A stretch of DNA of 64,000 nt from Candidatus Kapaibacterium sp. (GCA_023957315.1 JAMLHE010000011.1:1-64000), one strand, 5' to 3'; shown: positions 9,933 through 19,413, numbered from the stretch's first letter. Translations and numbers: made by a program. The notes: generated from the letters alone by a model not told the origin.

Positions 9933-11987
9933 ATGAAAAACTCCATCAAAATTCAAAGCCTTTTCGCCGTGGCGCTACTATTTATATTGCTGTGGGGAAA
10001 TCAAGCAAGCGGGCAAAGTCTGACTTTATTCGACATTGACACTTCCAACTTTCCAATCATCCGAGCTAAGTTCTATGCCTTCGATGCTGAAGGGAATCAG
10101 GTAACTAATCTATCAGCATCGGGTTTTGAATTATTGGAAAATGGGGTGAAGCGCAATGTAACAAAAGTCACTTGTCCGGCGCCGAAGCCACCAATTGCAA
10201 TCTCAAGTGTATTGACAATTGATGTGAGTGGCTCTATGAAGGGGCAGAGGATTGAGAATGCTAAAGCCGCGAGCAGGGCTTGGGTTGAAGGACTTCAGTT
10301 GGGTAATTCTGAATGTGCTATTACATCGTTTAATTCCGGCAATAATTTTATTCAAGACTTCACTACAGATAGAAACAAGTTACTATATGCTATAGATGGA
10401 TTAAGCGTCGGTGGTGGAACAAATTTCGATGCCGGATTCATAAATCCTGTTGCCGGAGCTTTACTTGCTGCCGAGAAAGGCAAACATAAAAGAGTTGTAG
10501 TTTTCCTCACGGATGGACATGCTAATGGCAATGAATCAGCTATTATTCAAAAAGCGAATTCAATAAATGCAACAGTTTATTGCGTGGCATTTGGTATGAA
10601 ATGTCCTGAAATTTTGCGTAATATTGCGACACAAACCGGTGGACAGTGGTTTGAACAATTAATAAGCAAAGAGCAAACCGAAGAAATCTACCGAAGAATA
10701 CTGCAAATCGAACAAAATAGCGAACCTTGCGAAATAGAATGGGTAAGTGAAAAATCCTGTTTAACAGCCGATATTAATGTCAAATTGAAATGGAATGGAA
10801 TTAGTTCCACCTTAAATTATAAATCCCCGGATTTTACAAATGTGCAACTTGAATTAATACCATCTACGGTAAATTTCTTTTACCCGATTCCCGATATAAA
10901 AATAGATACAACTATAATAATTACTGCAAAAAACTCAGATTTTATAGTATCAAACATTGTAAGCGATAATCCGGCTTTTACGATTTCGCCTACAAATTTC
11001 GTCTTGAATGAAGGTGAAAGTAGAGAGTTGACAGTAAGTTACATACCTGTGGATAGTGGTTATGTTAAAGCTAAGTTTGTAATAGAAAGTGATTTTTGCT
11101 CATTTAATTATTATGCCAAGGGAGGTTGGCCCGGAATCCAACCAATGCGACGTACATTAAAATTAATCGAACCGAACGGTGGCGAATCTTTCGTAGTTGG
11201 CAGTGATACGGTGATTACGTGGGACGGAATCCCCGATTACGAACCGGTTAAAATTGAATATAGTACTGATAATGGCTTAAGTTGGATTGTCATTGAAGAA
11301 AATGCAAAAGGGTTGAGTTATAGATGGCAAGTACCTAAGACACCGAGCAACGACTGTTTAGCAAGAGTGACTGCTCGCGGTGCATCCAATTCTTTGTGCT
11401 ATAATCCAAACATTAAAATTTGTGATCAGATATGGATGGGGTGTAATCTTGATGTAGAATTTTATAGGAATGGTGAACCAATTCGACACGCTGAAACGTA
11501 TGATGATTGGATTGATGCCGGGAGAAAAAGAGAGGGTGCTTGGTGTTATTATGACAATGACCCGGCAAACGGCGAAATATATGGTAAATTATATAATTGG
11601 TATGCTGTTAACGACCCACGTGGTTTAGCTCCAATCGGATGGCGGGTTCCAATAGAATTAGAGTGGTCTGAAATGGCAGATTGCTTAGGCGGTGAAACTG
11701 TTGCCGGTGGTAAATTAAAAAGCGCCGGAACATTAGAAAATGGTGACGGATACTGGTTAAGTCCCAATACCGGTGCGACAAACAGTACCGGTTTTTACGC
11801 CCTACCTGCCGGTTATATAGATGGGCGCTTCAATAGTATTAATGAATTCACTATTTGGTGGATTGCAGCTCAAAATAATGATGATGAAGCTCCGAGTAGA
11901 GCTTTATCTCGTTCTGTTGCTTCAATGTATAGGGGTGTTCTTGTTCCAAAAAATATTGGATATTCTGTTAGGTGCGTTAAGGAATAA
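9933..11987 (+). CDS. VWA protein with C-terminal Fib_succ-type domain
   Basis: This paralogue of the preceding gene has a signal peptide (1-28), a VWA domain with an intact MIDAS (DVSGS near residue 97) and FLTDGHANG, the same Ig-like region and the LIEPNGGESF module. At about residue 500 the similarity to the upstream gene stops. It is replaced by a Fibrobacter succinogenes major paralogous-type domain (IWMGCNLDV, YGKLYNWYAVNDPRGLAPIGW, LPAGYIDGRF, GYSVRCVKE). The protein ends there with no propeller and no sorting domain. How it leaves the cell is therefore unclear. It may instead pair with the product of the next gene, which carries the missing C-terminal half. The spacing (11 bp upstream, 96 bp downstream) suggests one transcript. 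Confidence 0.85.
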   Translation: MKNSIKIQSLFAVALLFILLWGNQASGQSLTLFDIDTSNFPIIRAKFYAFDAEGNQVTNLSASGFELLENGVKRNVTKVTCPAPKPPIAISSVLTIDVSGSMKGQRIENAKAASRAWVEGLQLGNSECAITSFNSGNNFIQDFTTDRNKLLYAIDGLSVGGGTNFDAGFINPVAGALLAAEKGKHKRVVVFLTDGHANGNESAIIQKANSINATVYCVAFGMKCPEILRNIATQTGGQWFEQLISKEQTEEIYRRILQIEQNSEPCEIEWVSEKSCLTADINVKLKWNGISSTLNYKSPDFTNVQLELIPSTVNFFYPIPDIKIDTTIIITAKNSDFIVSNIVSDNPAFTISPTNFVLNEGESRELTVSYIPVDSGYVKAKFVIESDFCSFNYYAKGGWPGIQPMRRTLKLIEPNGGESFVVGSDTVITWDGIPDYEPVKIEYSTDNGLSWIVIEENAKGLSYRWQVPKTPSNDCLARVTARGASNSLCYNPNIKICDQIWMGCNLDVEFYRNGEPIRHAETYDDWIDAGRKREGAWCYYDNDPANGEIYGKLYNWYAVNDPRGLAPIGWRVPIELEWSEMADCLGGETVAGGKLKSAGTLENGDGYWLSPNTGATNSTGFYALPAGYIDGRFNSINEFTIWWIAAQNNDDEAPSRALSRSVASMYRGVLVPKNIGYSVRCVKE

Positions 11988-12083
11988 GAGACAATTTATG
12001 CTTGGTTTCAAGTCTCGCTTTAAAATGCTAATAAATTATAATAAGCAAGTTTCTGAATTTTTATTAAATTTTTATATGTTTCG

Positions 12084-13535
12084 ATGGGTATTTTTATGAT
12101 TGCTATAAGTAGAATTTTCATATTGATAATAATATTTTTGGGCATGTGTCCCAAACCGAGTATTTCACAAACACAATCTGATACTTCAAAGTCAGTATGG
12201 GCGATTGTAATGCCCGAAACTTTGGTAATAGATATTGATATGCTCCAAGTGTTGCTCGGTTCTGCGAAAGATTCTGTAGTCAGCGAATTTATTATGAATA
12301 CAGGCTCTTGGAAATTCAGAGTGAATTCAATCTATATCCAAGGTGCGGATGCATCAGCATTCTCGCTTGTCTCGGGATTCCCTAAATATACGATTGAAAG
12401 TAACCAAAGCCATCATGCCGAGTTTAGATTCATTCCCAATAGAGTTGGTCTTCATTCAGCTGAAATCGTAATCGTTACTCAAGCTGAGACAATTATTCAA
12501 AATATAATCGGCGAAGGAGTAGAGCCAAAACTTCAAATAGTCAATTCATTAATAGATTTCGGAACTATTTATGTGGGAGATTTTGTTGATTCCATGCAAG
12601 CTGTAACTGTCAAAAATATTGGCAATGCGCCCTTTGAAATATTAGATACAAAACATAATTACCCTAATGATGTTGATTTTTCAACACTTGCAGGTGGTGG
12701 CAATTTCATACTTCAACCCGGAGAGCAAGCCTTGATGGATTTAAGATTTTCGGCAAATTCACCCGGCAGAACAAGCGGTACCTTGGAATTTCATTATGAA
12801 GGTGTAGGCAGCCCTGCTGTAGTCCAACTATTCGGCAAAGGGATAATTGATAATGATTCCTCCGCAATCACACTCAATGTATTAGACGCCAAAGGATATG
12901 CCTCAGATGGCGTGAAAGTCTATATTGTTGTCACAGACAGTTACTTAATGCAACTTTCCAGAACTGAAAGTTTCAGCTTAGAGCTCAATTTTAATCCGAG
13001 TATGCTCTATCCGCTTGATTATACGATGGATTACATTGACGAGCGTAATGCAAAAATCAAAATTGAAGATTTACCGACTGATGTTAAAACAGGTGATACA
13101 CTTGCCACTGTCTGGTTCAGAGCAGGACTTGGAAATGCCGAAATCAGCAAACTTGAACTAACAAATATTGAAGCAATTGGCGGAAACACAACTATTTCTC
13201 ACGAAGACGGTACATTCAAACTTCTCGGCATCTGCTACGAAGGCGGCACACGGCTATTCAACGCAAACAGCAAAGCCGGAATCGCTAGTGTTAACCCCAA
13301 TCCGGCGGAGAACTCAATTCAAATTAATGTCTCATTCTCCGAGGGTGGTCAAACCGAAATTTTACTCTATAATCTCAAGGGGGAAATCGTCCGAACTATC
13401 TTTAATGCTGATATACGAGATGAGAAGTCAATTAGTTTAGACGCAGATATGACAGATTTGGCAAACGGGAGTTATACTTTGATTTTCAAATCGCCAACAA
13501 TTTTGCAAAAAACTCAGCTTCTAATCGTAAAATGA
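12084..13535 (+). CDS. ASH/cohesin-like T9SS protein, paralogue of the 5839 gene C-terminus
   Basis: This 483-residue protein has its own signal peptide; the ATG at 12096 (MIAISRIFILIIIFLG...) is an alternative start four codons in. The rest matches the last ~440 residues of the 5839-9921 product: an ASH-type Ig domain, a cohesin-like domain and a T9SS sorting domain (SVNPNPAENS..., ending LLIVK). It lacks the VWA and propeller parts. A 293-bp segment is identical in DNA to the upstream gene. No good Shine-Dalgarno is visible. It looks like the detached C-terminal half of a VWA surface protein, with the N-terminal half being the gene at 9933. A strong terminator follows. Confidence 0.8.
   Translation: MGIFMIAISRIFILIIIFLGMCPKPSISQTQSDTSKSVWAIVMPETLVIDIDMLQVLLGSAKDSVVSEFIMNTGSWKFRVNSIYIQGADASAFSLVSGFPKYTIESNQSHHAEFRFIPNRVGLHSAEIVIVTQAETIIQNIIGEGVEPKLQIVNSLIDFGTIYVGDFVDSMQAVTVKNIGNAPFEILDTKHNYPNDVDFSTLAGGGNFILQPGEQALMDLRFSANSPGRTSGTLEFHYEGVGSPAVVQLFGKGIIDNDSSAITLNVLDAKGYASDGVKVYIVVTDSYLMQLSRTESFSLELNFNPSMLYPLDYTMDYIDERNAKIKIEDLPTDVKTGDTLATVWFRAGLGNAEISKLELTNIEAIGGNTTISHEDGTFKLLGICYEGGTRLFNANSKAGIASVNPNPAENSIQINVSFSEGGQTEILLYNLKGEIVRTIFNADIRDEKSISLDADMTDLANGSYTLIFKSPTILQKTQLLIVK
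12282..12574 (+). repeat. Copy B of an identical 293-bp block
   Basis: Identical to 8668-8960. The first mismatch on the left is gtA/gtC just before the block, and on the right T/G just after it. The flanking homologous regions are clearly diverged. Confidence 0.9.
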
Positions 13536-13575
13536 GATTATAAATTATTAACCCTAAAATGATATTTATCATCAC

Positions 13576-13604
13576 GCTACTCCAACCAAGAGTAGCTTTT
13601 TTTT
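13576..13604 (+). terminator. Intrinsic terminator after the VWA/T9SS gene group
   Basis: A 7-bp stem GCTACTC (13576-13582) with GAGTAGC (13590-13596) is followed by eight T. It lies 40 bp past the stop at 13535. Confidence 0.9.
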
Positions 13605-13663
13605 GAATTCAATATAAACTCATAGTATTTTGAAATTAATTTTTTAATATCAAACTTTCTGTT

Positions 13664-13671
13664 TATATTTG
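13664..13671 (+). promoter_or_regulatory. Putative -7 element before the hybrid kinase
   Basis: TATATTTG matches TAnnTTTG and lies 23 bp before the ATG at 13694. No well-spaced -33 TTG is evident, so support is partial. Confidence 0.4.
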
Positions 13672-13693
13672 TTTAATCATTCTGAGAAAAAAT

Positions 13694-14836
13694 ATGAGCG
13701 ATATTGAAAACGGAGAAAAACCGTTAATTTTGATTATTGATGATAGCAAAGAAAATCTTCATTTCCTTTGTGACATTTTTGTAGAATATCGCAAATCTGT
13801 TACTGTTAGCGGAATTGAAGGCATTAAATTGGCAAGCAGCCTCAAACCTGATTTGATATTGCTTGATATTCTTATGCCTGAAATCAATGGATTCGATGTC
13901 TGTAGGGCAATCAAAGAAAACCCTGATAATATTGATATTCCAATAATATTCCTGTCCGGAAAAACAAAATTGGAGGACATTGTAAAAGGGCTAAAGCTCG
14001 GAGCAGTTGATTATGTTACTAAACCTTTTGAGCAAGAAGAACTTAAAGTTCGCGTTAAGACCAATCTCGAACTCAAAGCCTCTAAAGATATGATAAAGCG
14101 GCAAAGCAAAAAATTAGCTCAGTTGAACGATGATTTAAGGCATTTCTTGGCGATTGCCACCCACGATTTAAAAAACTCACTTTTAGTAATCCAAGGTTTC
14201 ACCAAACTCCTAATTGAACGTTACCAAAAGTTTTCTGATGTCGAAAAAATGGATTTACTTTCGGATATTGCCGTAACCGGCGAGACGATGTATAAAATAA
14301 TTATGAATTTGAGTTATGTCACTCGATTAGAAGAAGGCAAAGTCCAACCATATTTTACTGAATTTGATATCAATTATTTATTAGACGATTCAATTAATTA
14401 TTTTAAAGAAATCGCTAAAGCAAAAAATATTAATATTAATTATATCAATAAAATTAAACAACTTAGTGTTTACCAAGATTTATCGTTGATAAAAGAATGT
14501 ATTGATAATTTACTATCAAATGCAATTAAATTTTCACCTATGCAATCCCAAATAACAGTTATTGCATACAGTGAATCAATCAACAAAAACATGAGACAAA
14601 TGTTTGTTGTCGAAGTTGAAGACGAAGGACCCGGCATCAAGGAAGAAGAACAACCATTGTTATTCAAAAAATTCGCTCGCTTGTCATCTCAAGCAACTAA
14701 TCACGAAATTACCACAGGTCTTGGGCTGGCGATTACAAAAATGATTGTAGAATTGCTGAATGGCGAAGTGAGTTATATATCCCAACATAGCAAAGGCTCA
14801 AAATTCGTGCTCAAATTTCCCGCCACTATGAAATAG
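13694..14836 (+). CDS. Response regulator-histidine kinase hybrid
   Basis: This 380-residue soluble protein has a receiver domain first (about 11-125, with D16/D17, phospho-acceptor D58 in LLDILMPE, and K110 in TKPF). A histidine kinase follows: a dimerisation helix with H157 in THDLKNS, N-box NLLSNAIKFSP, G1 box DEGPGI and G2 box GLGLAI. There is no membrane segment or sensor domain, so it takes its signal through the N-terminal receiver and passes phosphate on in the cytoplasm. It stands alone between two terminator-like sites, convergent with the pilus operon. A link to that operon is only positional. Confidence 0.9.
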   Translation: MSDIENGEKPLILIIDDSKENLHFLCDIFVEYRKSVTVSGIEGIKLASSLKPDLILLDILMPEINGFDVCRAIKENPDNIDIPIIFLSGKTKLEDIVKGLKLGAVDYVTKPFEQEELKVRVKTNLELKASKDMIKRQSKKLAQLNDDLRHFLAIATHDLKNSLLVIQGFTKLLIERYQKFSDVEKMDLLSDIAVTGETMYKIIMNLSYVTRLEEGKVQPYFTEFDINYLLDDSINYFKEIAKAKNININYINKIKQLSVYQDLSLIKECIDNLLSNAIKFSPMQSQITVIAYSESINKNMRQMFVVEVEDEGPGIKEEEQPLLFKKFARLSSQATNHEITTGLGLAITKMIVELLNGEVSYISQHSKGSKFVLKFPATMK

Positions 14837-14922
14837 CTTGCTGAAATCGTAGCTTTGTTTTTATTGATATTCAATCTCTTCGAGATTGCGAACTAAATTA
14901 CTTTTATCACGTCCCCAAACCT

Positions 14923-17900
14923 CTACTTAAACAGTTTAAACGACAAATTGAATACGGTATCGCCAACCGGATTATTCGTGATCTCAATTTCTTGATACAT
15001 TGGCTCCACCTTGCATTCGAGTCTATCCAAAGAGTATTTTGCGGGATACACTCTATATTTACCGGGAGCTAATCCATTACCAAAATACGACCCATCGCCA
15101 AATACAGTTGATTTAGTGAGGTACTTATTATCAATGCCCTCGATAAATACATGAAAATCAGAGATTTCACCTTTAAGTATTTCATTGTCGAAAATAATCT
15201 TGCCTTCAATCATTCCTGCATTCTCAGGAGCATCCTTATTAAAACCCTTCAAAAAGTTATCGTAATCAGTTGCTTCAATGATTTCTCTCGAATGAGCCAA
15301 TGTTGTTTGTTCATATTCATTTGAAGCAAGCGCTCCGGACATAGCCAAAGCACCGCCACCACTATTTTCAAAATCCTTAAGCTTATCCAGCTGCATTGCA
15401 ATCATATCTTGACGTTGCTTTTGCCAAAGGTCCATAGAATCAGCGTCGAACAAAACAAAATTGAGGTTAGAAATAAAATCCCCATACTCCGATGGCTTAA
15501 CCTCAAATTCGATAATCTTAGGCACAGACTTACACTTCAAAATCGCCAATTGCATAGAATCCACTTGAGCGGTGTATTTGCCGACGGGCAATCCGTCAAA
15601 AAAATAGGAACCATCAGAAAAACCGAGTACGTTTGAATTATAATTGTTCTCATAGCCTTTTATATGAAGTCTGATACCGCCTTGACCGCGTAATCCTGTT
15701 TCAAATTGTCTTTTAACGTAACCTTCGATTACACCACCAGGTTGACAAGCAATATCAATTGATTTATATGTGTATGGTTTAGAAATAAAGGCAAACTCAT
15801 CTATCATTGGTATCAATGAATTGCTGGGTAATGATTCAGTTTTAATCCTTATGTTATATTTAGTTCCGGGCATTAGATTTGTCACTACATAATAATCCCC
15901 CAATCTTGTTTTCTTTGCTAAAGCATCTAATAAAACAAAATCAGCATCGGGAATTAATTCTTCATCGTCATCTAATATTCCGTTATAATTTCGGTCAACG
16001 AAAAATTTGACAGCAATGGAACTTTTACCATGCATTGATGATGAACCCATCGAGTTAATAAAAGCAAATCTTAAGTTTTGCGAATCAAATTCAAGTGAAC
16101 CGCTAACATCAGTTGTGAAAATCGGGTCTCTTCCGTTAAACATATCAGCAGATGAATTGCTTCTTAACGATTGTGTATTTAGATTTAAACCAATCCTGAA
16201 CGATGAACTCTTATTGCTTGGGTAATATATATAATTGCTATTAAAAGACAGATTTCGCATGATTTGCATTTGAAATCCACCTGAGACTGATGTTATGTTT
16301 AATGTCGTCGGGTCTAAATATGCAGATGCGTTCATTGAAACTCTGTTTAAGAAGTCAAGCATTTTTGGCATTCTGTTTAATGAGTATGTTGTGCTTACCG
16401 TCATATTCTGAGAGATATTGTCAATTATCATTGCCCTGTCTCTTAAAGTCAAGTTGTGTCGAATCGAGAAATTGAGAGATAGGAAGAAGAAATTCAAAGT
16501 TGAATATAAATTATTCGAGTTCCAATCTGTATATTCATCCCTCGAACCGTAAAATGAAAACGAAAGAGGTATTTTGCCAATCCTATTTAACGAAGCTACA
16601 AAATTAATTGAGCTTAACTGATTTGTATTCAGAGAATTTCTATCAAAATAAGTATAGTATATTTCGAAATTTCCAATTTTGTTGCTTGGTAGCTTTATAC
16701 CTGCTTCATATATTCCACGATTAGTGGCTGATAAATTGAGTAAGGTATTGTTGAATAGATTAATTGCTGTCTGATTGATTACATAAAAGTCATTAGAAGT
16801 TTCTTCCTTTATTGCGGTGAATGATGTTGACAGCCATGAGAAGATACCTGTGTTTAATGTGCCTTCGAGCAATTTTATGCCGGTGTTATCATCTTCACCT
16901 GCTGATAGTGAGTATTTGAGTTCACCCGGCACCAATATTTGATTCGGGATATTTAAAATTCGTTCCTCAGTTACAAATTCACCTTTTGTACCGTAAATCT
17001 TTACATTAATATTAGTCATTCCGTAGGTTAATGGGATTTCGAAACGATAGTATCCGTTCATATCTGCTTTCTTCACGTCATACAACTGGTCAGCTAAATA
17101 AAGCTCGACAGTCCAGTTTGGCTCGATTACATCTTCGATTATATAATCTGTGAATACATTTGGCATTTTATAATTTTCGTTTGTTAACTGAATCCCGCGT
17201 AAATTATAAAATGGACGTCTGAAGCCCCTACTGCCTGAAGTTCTGATTGACATGTTTTGCACGTTACCCACTGAAATTGATTGGAGCCAATCTGAATTTA
17301 CTAAATATCGCCATCTGAATCGGTCTTGATAGCTAATTTTGTCAGAAAAATATCGCCCAAAGATATTGTATTGAAACTCCCCGTTTAGTAATTCAAGACC
17401 AAGGTTACTGTTAAAATTATAACTTTGGAAATTTGCCGATTGCGAGGTCCCTAAACTATAATCTAAAACTCCGCCATTCAATAGAGTGAACGAGCTTGAT
17501 GATAATAAAGGGAAATTATATTCTTCTTTGCTTTTCGTTGTAAACGAATCCATAGTTTGGTTGGTGCGAATTGTTCTTAGAAATGGCATTTCATATGGAG
17601 ATTGGACAATGATTGACAAACTGTTAAACATTACTCTGAATTGAAGTTTGAAAATATCGGCAAAAATATCTGTTCTGACAAATATTTGCAAATCTGTAGC
17701 AAACCATAAATCATCACTTAGGCTGTATTTATCGCCTGATATATCTATGATTTCTTTGGAAATAAAATCAATAGAAAAGGAGCTATCAGAGTTATTGACG
17801 TAACCTTGAAATCGTCGATTGTCTTTAACGGTATAAAATATTTTGAAAAAGGATAGGACGTCTTCGAAAGGTAAAAATATACTGTCATTTTGCATAAATA

Positions 17901-18036
17901 CAATGAATTCGGACGAGTATCTATTATGTACTAACCCGAAGATAGCCTCCTCCCTTGATTCTTCAGCACCGGATAGGTGATTTGACAGAATAAAAAAGGG
18001 CAGAAGTAATAATAAATATCTGCCCGATAATTTCAT
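14923..18036 (-). CDS. Usher-like outer-membrane pilus assembly protein
   Basis: This 1037-residue exported protein (signal peptide 1-23, ending LSGAEE) lies directly after a PapD-like chaperone; TGA and ATG overlap by one base. After an N-terminal periplasmic region, residues about 295-375 resemble the usher plug region (PNWTVELYLADQLYDV, GYYRFEIPL, ERILNIPNQILVPGELKYSL). Both sides are long beta-barrel-like sequence. The C-terminus is unusual. At about 677 there is a Ca-loop-like segment DRNYNGILDDDEE. Two Ig/carboxypeptidase-regulatory-like repeats follow at about 763-865 and 942-1037, each with GDGSYF/SDGSYFF, GL-x-(P/V)GKY and L-x-x-L-x-C. By family knowledge ushers thread chaperone-bound subunits through the outer membrane. 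The assignment rests on the plug-like region and on context, as barrel sequence diverges fast. Confidence 0.72.
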   Translation of the reverse strand: MKLSGRYLLLLLPFFILSNHLSGAEESREEAIFGLVHNRYSSEFIVFMQNDSIFLPFEDVLSFFKIFYTVKDNRRFQGYVNNSDSSFSIDFISKEIIDISGDKYSLSDDLWFATDLQIFVRTDIFADIFKLQFRVMFNSLSIIVQSPYEMPFLRTIRTNQTMDSFTTKSKEEYNFPLLSSSSFTLLNGGVLDYSLGTSQSANFQSYNFNSNLGLELLNGEFQYNIFGRYFSDKISYQDRFRWRYLVNSDWLQSISVGNVQNMSIRTSGSRGFRRPFYNLRGIQLTNENYKMPNVFTDYIIEDVIEPNWTVELYLADQLYDVKKADMNGYYRFEIPLTYGMTNINVKIYGTKGEFVTEERILNIPNQILVPGELKYSLSAGEDDNTGIKLLEGTLNTGIFSWLSTSFTAIKEETSNDFYVINQTAINLFNNTLLNLSATNRGIYEAGIKLPSNKIGNFEIYYTYFDRNSLNTNQLSSINFVASLNRIGKIPLSFSFYGSRDEYTDWNSNNLYSTLNFFFLSLNFSIRHNLTLRDRAMIIDNISQNMTVSTTYSLNRMPKMLDFLNRVSMNASAYLDPTTLNITSVSGGFQMQIMRNLSFNSNYIYYPSNKSSSFRIGLNLNTQSLRSNSSADMFNGRDPIFTTDVSGSLEFDSQNLRFAFINSMGSSSMHGKSSIAVKFFVDRNYNGILDDDEELIPDADFVLLDALAKKTRLGDYYVVTNLMPGTKYNIRIKTESLPSNSLIPMIDEFAFISKPYTYKSIDIACQPGGVIEGYVKRQFETGLRGQGGIRLHIKGYENNYNSNVLGFSDGSYFFDGLPVGKYTAQVDSMQLAILKCKSVPKIIEFEVKPSEYGDFISNLNFVLFDADSMDLWQKQRQDMIAMQLDKLKDFENSGGGALAMSGALASNEYEQTTLAHSREIIEATDYDNFLKGFNKDAPENAGMIEGKIIFDNEILKGEISDFHVFIEGIDNKYLTKSTVFGDGSYFGNGLAPGKYRVYPAKYSLDRLECKVEPMYQEIEITNNPVGDTVFNLSFKLFK

Positions 18037-18869
18037 CAGATGCCATCAACATCAACTATGAATGTCTCTTTGAGTGGATTGAATGGTACTTTGAAATCAC
18101 TTGGAACATCTTTATGCTCGTTTGACATTGACAACTCTACTTTGTAGCGACCATTTGCAAATAATCTTTTGTCAAATTTGAACGAACGAGTTGCGGTAAA
18201 ATAATATGGAGTCATTTCCTTACTTTCGGCTATTAATTTACCTGCCATATCATAGACTCTCATTTCCGATGTGCCTAAGAATGGGGCATTACCTTCTTTA
18301 TTTATTTGCACCATTATATTTACTTTTGCTGAATCAGCATATGTGCCTACAGGTTTAACATTAACATTGCAGAAGGATTTCCCTTTCTCGACTATTAATG
18401 CTGAAATTAGAGTAAAATGAATGTCAATCTTTGCAGTGATAGTCTCGGTATAGCTTGTATCAATTTCTTCAGGCGGATTCTTTGAAAGCACGTGAATTCT
18501 CCCGAAGTAAGTACCATCGGGTATATCACCCATATTGCCTAACATAAACTTTACAACTTGTTCCTCGTTGGCTTTTAAAAGTAATCTTTTAGGAAATACC
18601 CTAACATAAGGGACTGCTGACCACTGTGCCTCGGGTATTGTATCTCCATATACGAGAGAGTAGTTTCCGAGTGAATCATAATCGGGATATCCGAATTGTA
18701 AATCAATTATTATTTCCTTCGTTTCATTAGTCATGTTGAGAACTTTCAGATTACTTGCCCGATTTTTCTGATTCAGAAAAACTGCCTGGGGGTATATACC
18801 TACTTGTGCAGACAAATCACTAAACACGAGTAAAAGTGTTATTACGCAAATTAAAGTAAAGCTTTTCAT
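18036..18869 (-). CDS. PapD-like periplasmic pilus chaperone
   Basis: This protein has 277 residues from the ATG at 18869, which follows AGGAG at a spacing of 8; an upstream in-frame TTG at 18887 would put the Shine-Dalgarno inside the gene. A signal peptide is followed by an Ig-like domain beginning VGIYPQAVFLNQKNR. The chaperone G1-strand signature is clear (YVRVFPKRLLLKANEEQ-VVKFML), with alternating hydrophobics that would complete a subunit fold. A second beta domain follows (FTLISALIVEKGK...). Such chaperones hold pilus subunits in the periplasm and deliver them to the usher. It sits between five subunit-like genes and the usher gene in one operon. Confidence 0.82.
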   Translation of the reverse strand: MKSFTLICVITLLLVFSDLSAQVGIYPQAVFLNQKNRASNLKVLNMTNETKEIIIDLQFGYPDYDSLGNYSLVYGDTIPEAQWSAVPYVRVFPKRLLLKANEEQVVKFMLGNMGDIPDGTYFGRIHVLSKNPPEEIDTSYTETITAKIDIHFTLISALIVEKGKSFCNVNVKPVGTYADSAKVNIMVQINKEGNAPFLGTSEMRVYDMAGKLIAESKEMTPYYFTATRSFKFDKRLFANGRYKVELSMSNEHKDVPSDFKVPFNPLKETFIVDVDGI

Positions 18870-18926
18870 ATAAATAACTCCTGACAAAATATATAAAAAT
18901 TTGGATAATTACATTTTTAAAATCAG

Positions 18927-19376
18927 TTACAAATCCGCATATTCCACAGCTATTTTGGGTGATATTTCATATTTTCCGGATAGTGCGAATTTCTTGACTT
19001 CAACTGATTTTATTTTGATTTTTACTAAAAATAAATCTTGCTCGCTCCTGAATACTCCAATGTCATCAAACTTAAATTCGAGCCCCGTATAAGGACCAAC
19101 TTTCCATTCCGCATCAATTATCACCATGTCGTTTCCGATTTCATTAATCTTGGTGATTCGGATTAGTCTATTCTGCTTGCATTTGATTACAAATGTTATT
19201 ACTTGCTCTTCGTAATCAAAATGTTTTTTTGTGCCGACGGGTACATCGCCGATATTCAAATCTAAAGAAGTATAGATTTCAATAGTATTTTCCTCTTCCT
19301 CAAAGCTAAAACTAACATATCCCGTGGCGAAATATGTCAGAATAATAAAAATTAATATGTCTTTTATTTTTTTCAT
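18927..19376 (-). CDS. Exported pilus-subunit-like protein 5 (minor)
   Basis: This 149-residue protein has a signal peptide and an all-beta pattern, and ends YADL like the four upstream proteins, which end Y-x-[GN]-L. It lacks their N-terminal HN-x-PV...VI-x-PL motif, so it is the most diverged member. A strong hairpin-terminator separates it from subunit 4, which predicts lower expression. Being next to the chaperone, it could be a tip, adaptor or terminator subunit. That role is inference. Confidence 0.6.
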   Translation of the reverse strand: MKKIKDILIFIILTYFATGYVSFSFEEEENTIEIYTSLDLNIGDVPVGTKKHFDYEEQVITFVIKCKQNRLIRITKINEIGNDMVIIDAEWKVGPYTGLEFKFDDIGVFRSEQDLFLVKIKIKSVEVKKFALSGKYEISPKIAVEYADL

Positions 19377-19380
19377 TTGA

Positions 19381-19413
19381 TTAAAAATGCACCCATATTT
19401 CTATGGGTGCATT
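19381..19413 (-). terminator. Intra-operon terminator between subunits 4 and 5
   Basis: A perfect 12-bp stem (AATGCACCCATA at 19386-19397 with TATGGGTGCATT at 19402-19413, 4-nt loop) is followed on the minus strand by TTTTT. It lies between the stop at 19431 and the next start at 19376, so it probably ends or reduces transcription into the chaperone and usher genes. Confidence 0.8.

Noticed and set aside
11821..12099. 92-codon frame overlapping the end of the Fib_succ-domain gene
   Set aside because: It is an alternative frame of a well-supported gene, running into the intergenic gap, with no start signal or recognisable domain.
14871..14888. Hairpin CAATCTC/GAGATTG as terminator between the kinase and usher genes
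   Set aside because: It has a clean 7-bp stem but no T-tract on either strand, so termination is not supported.
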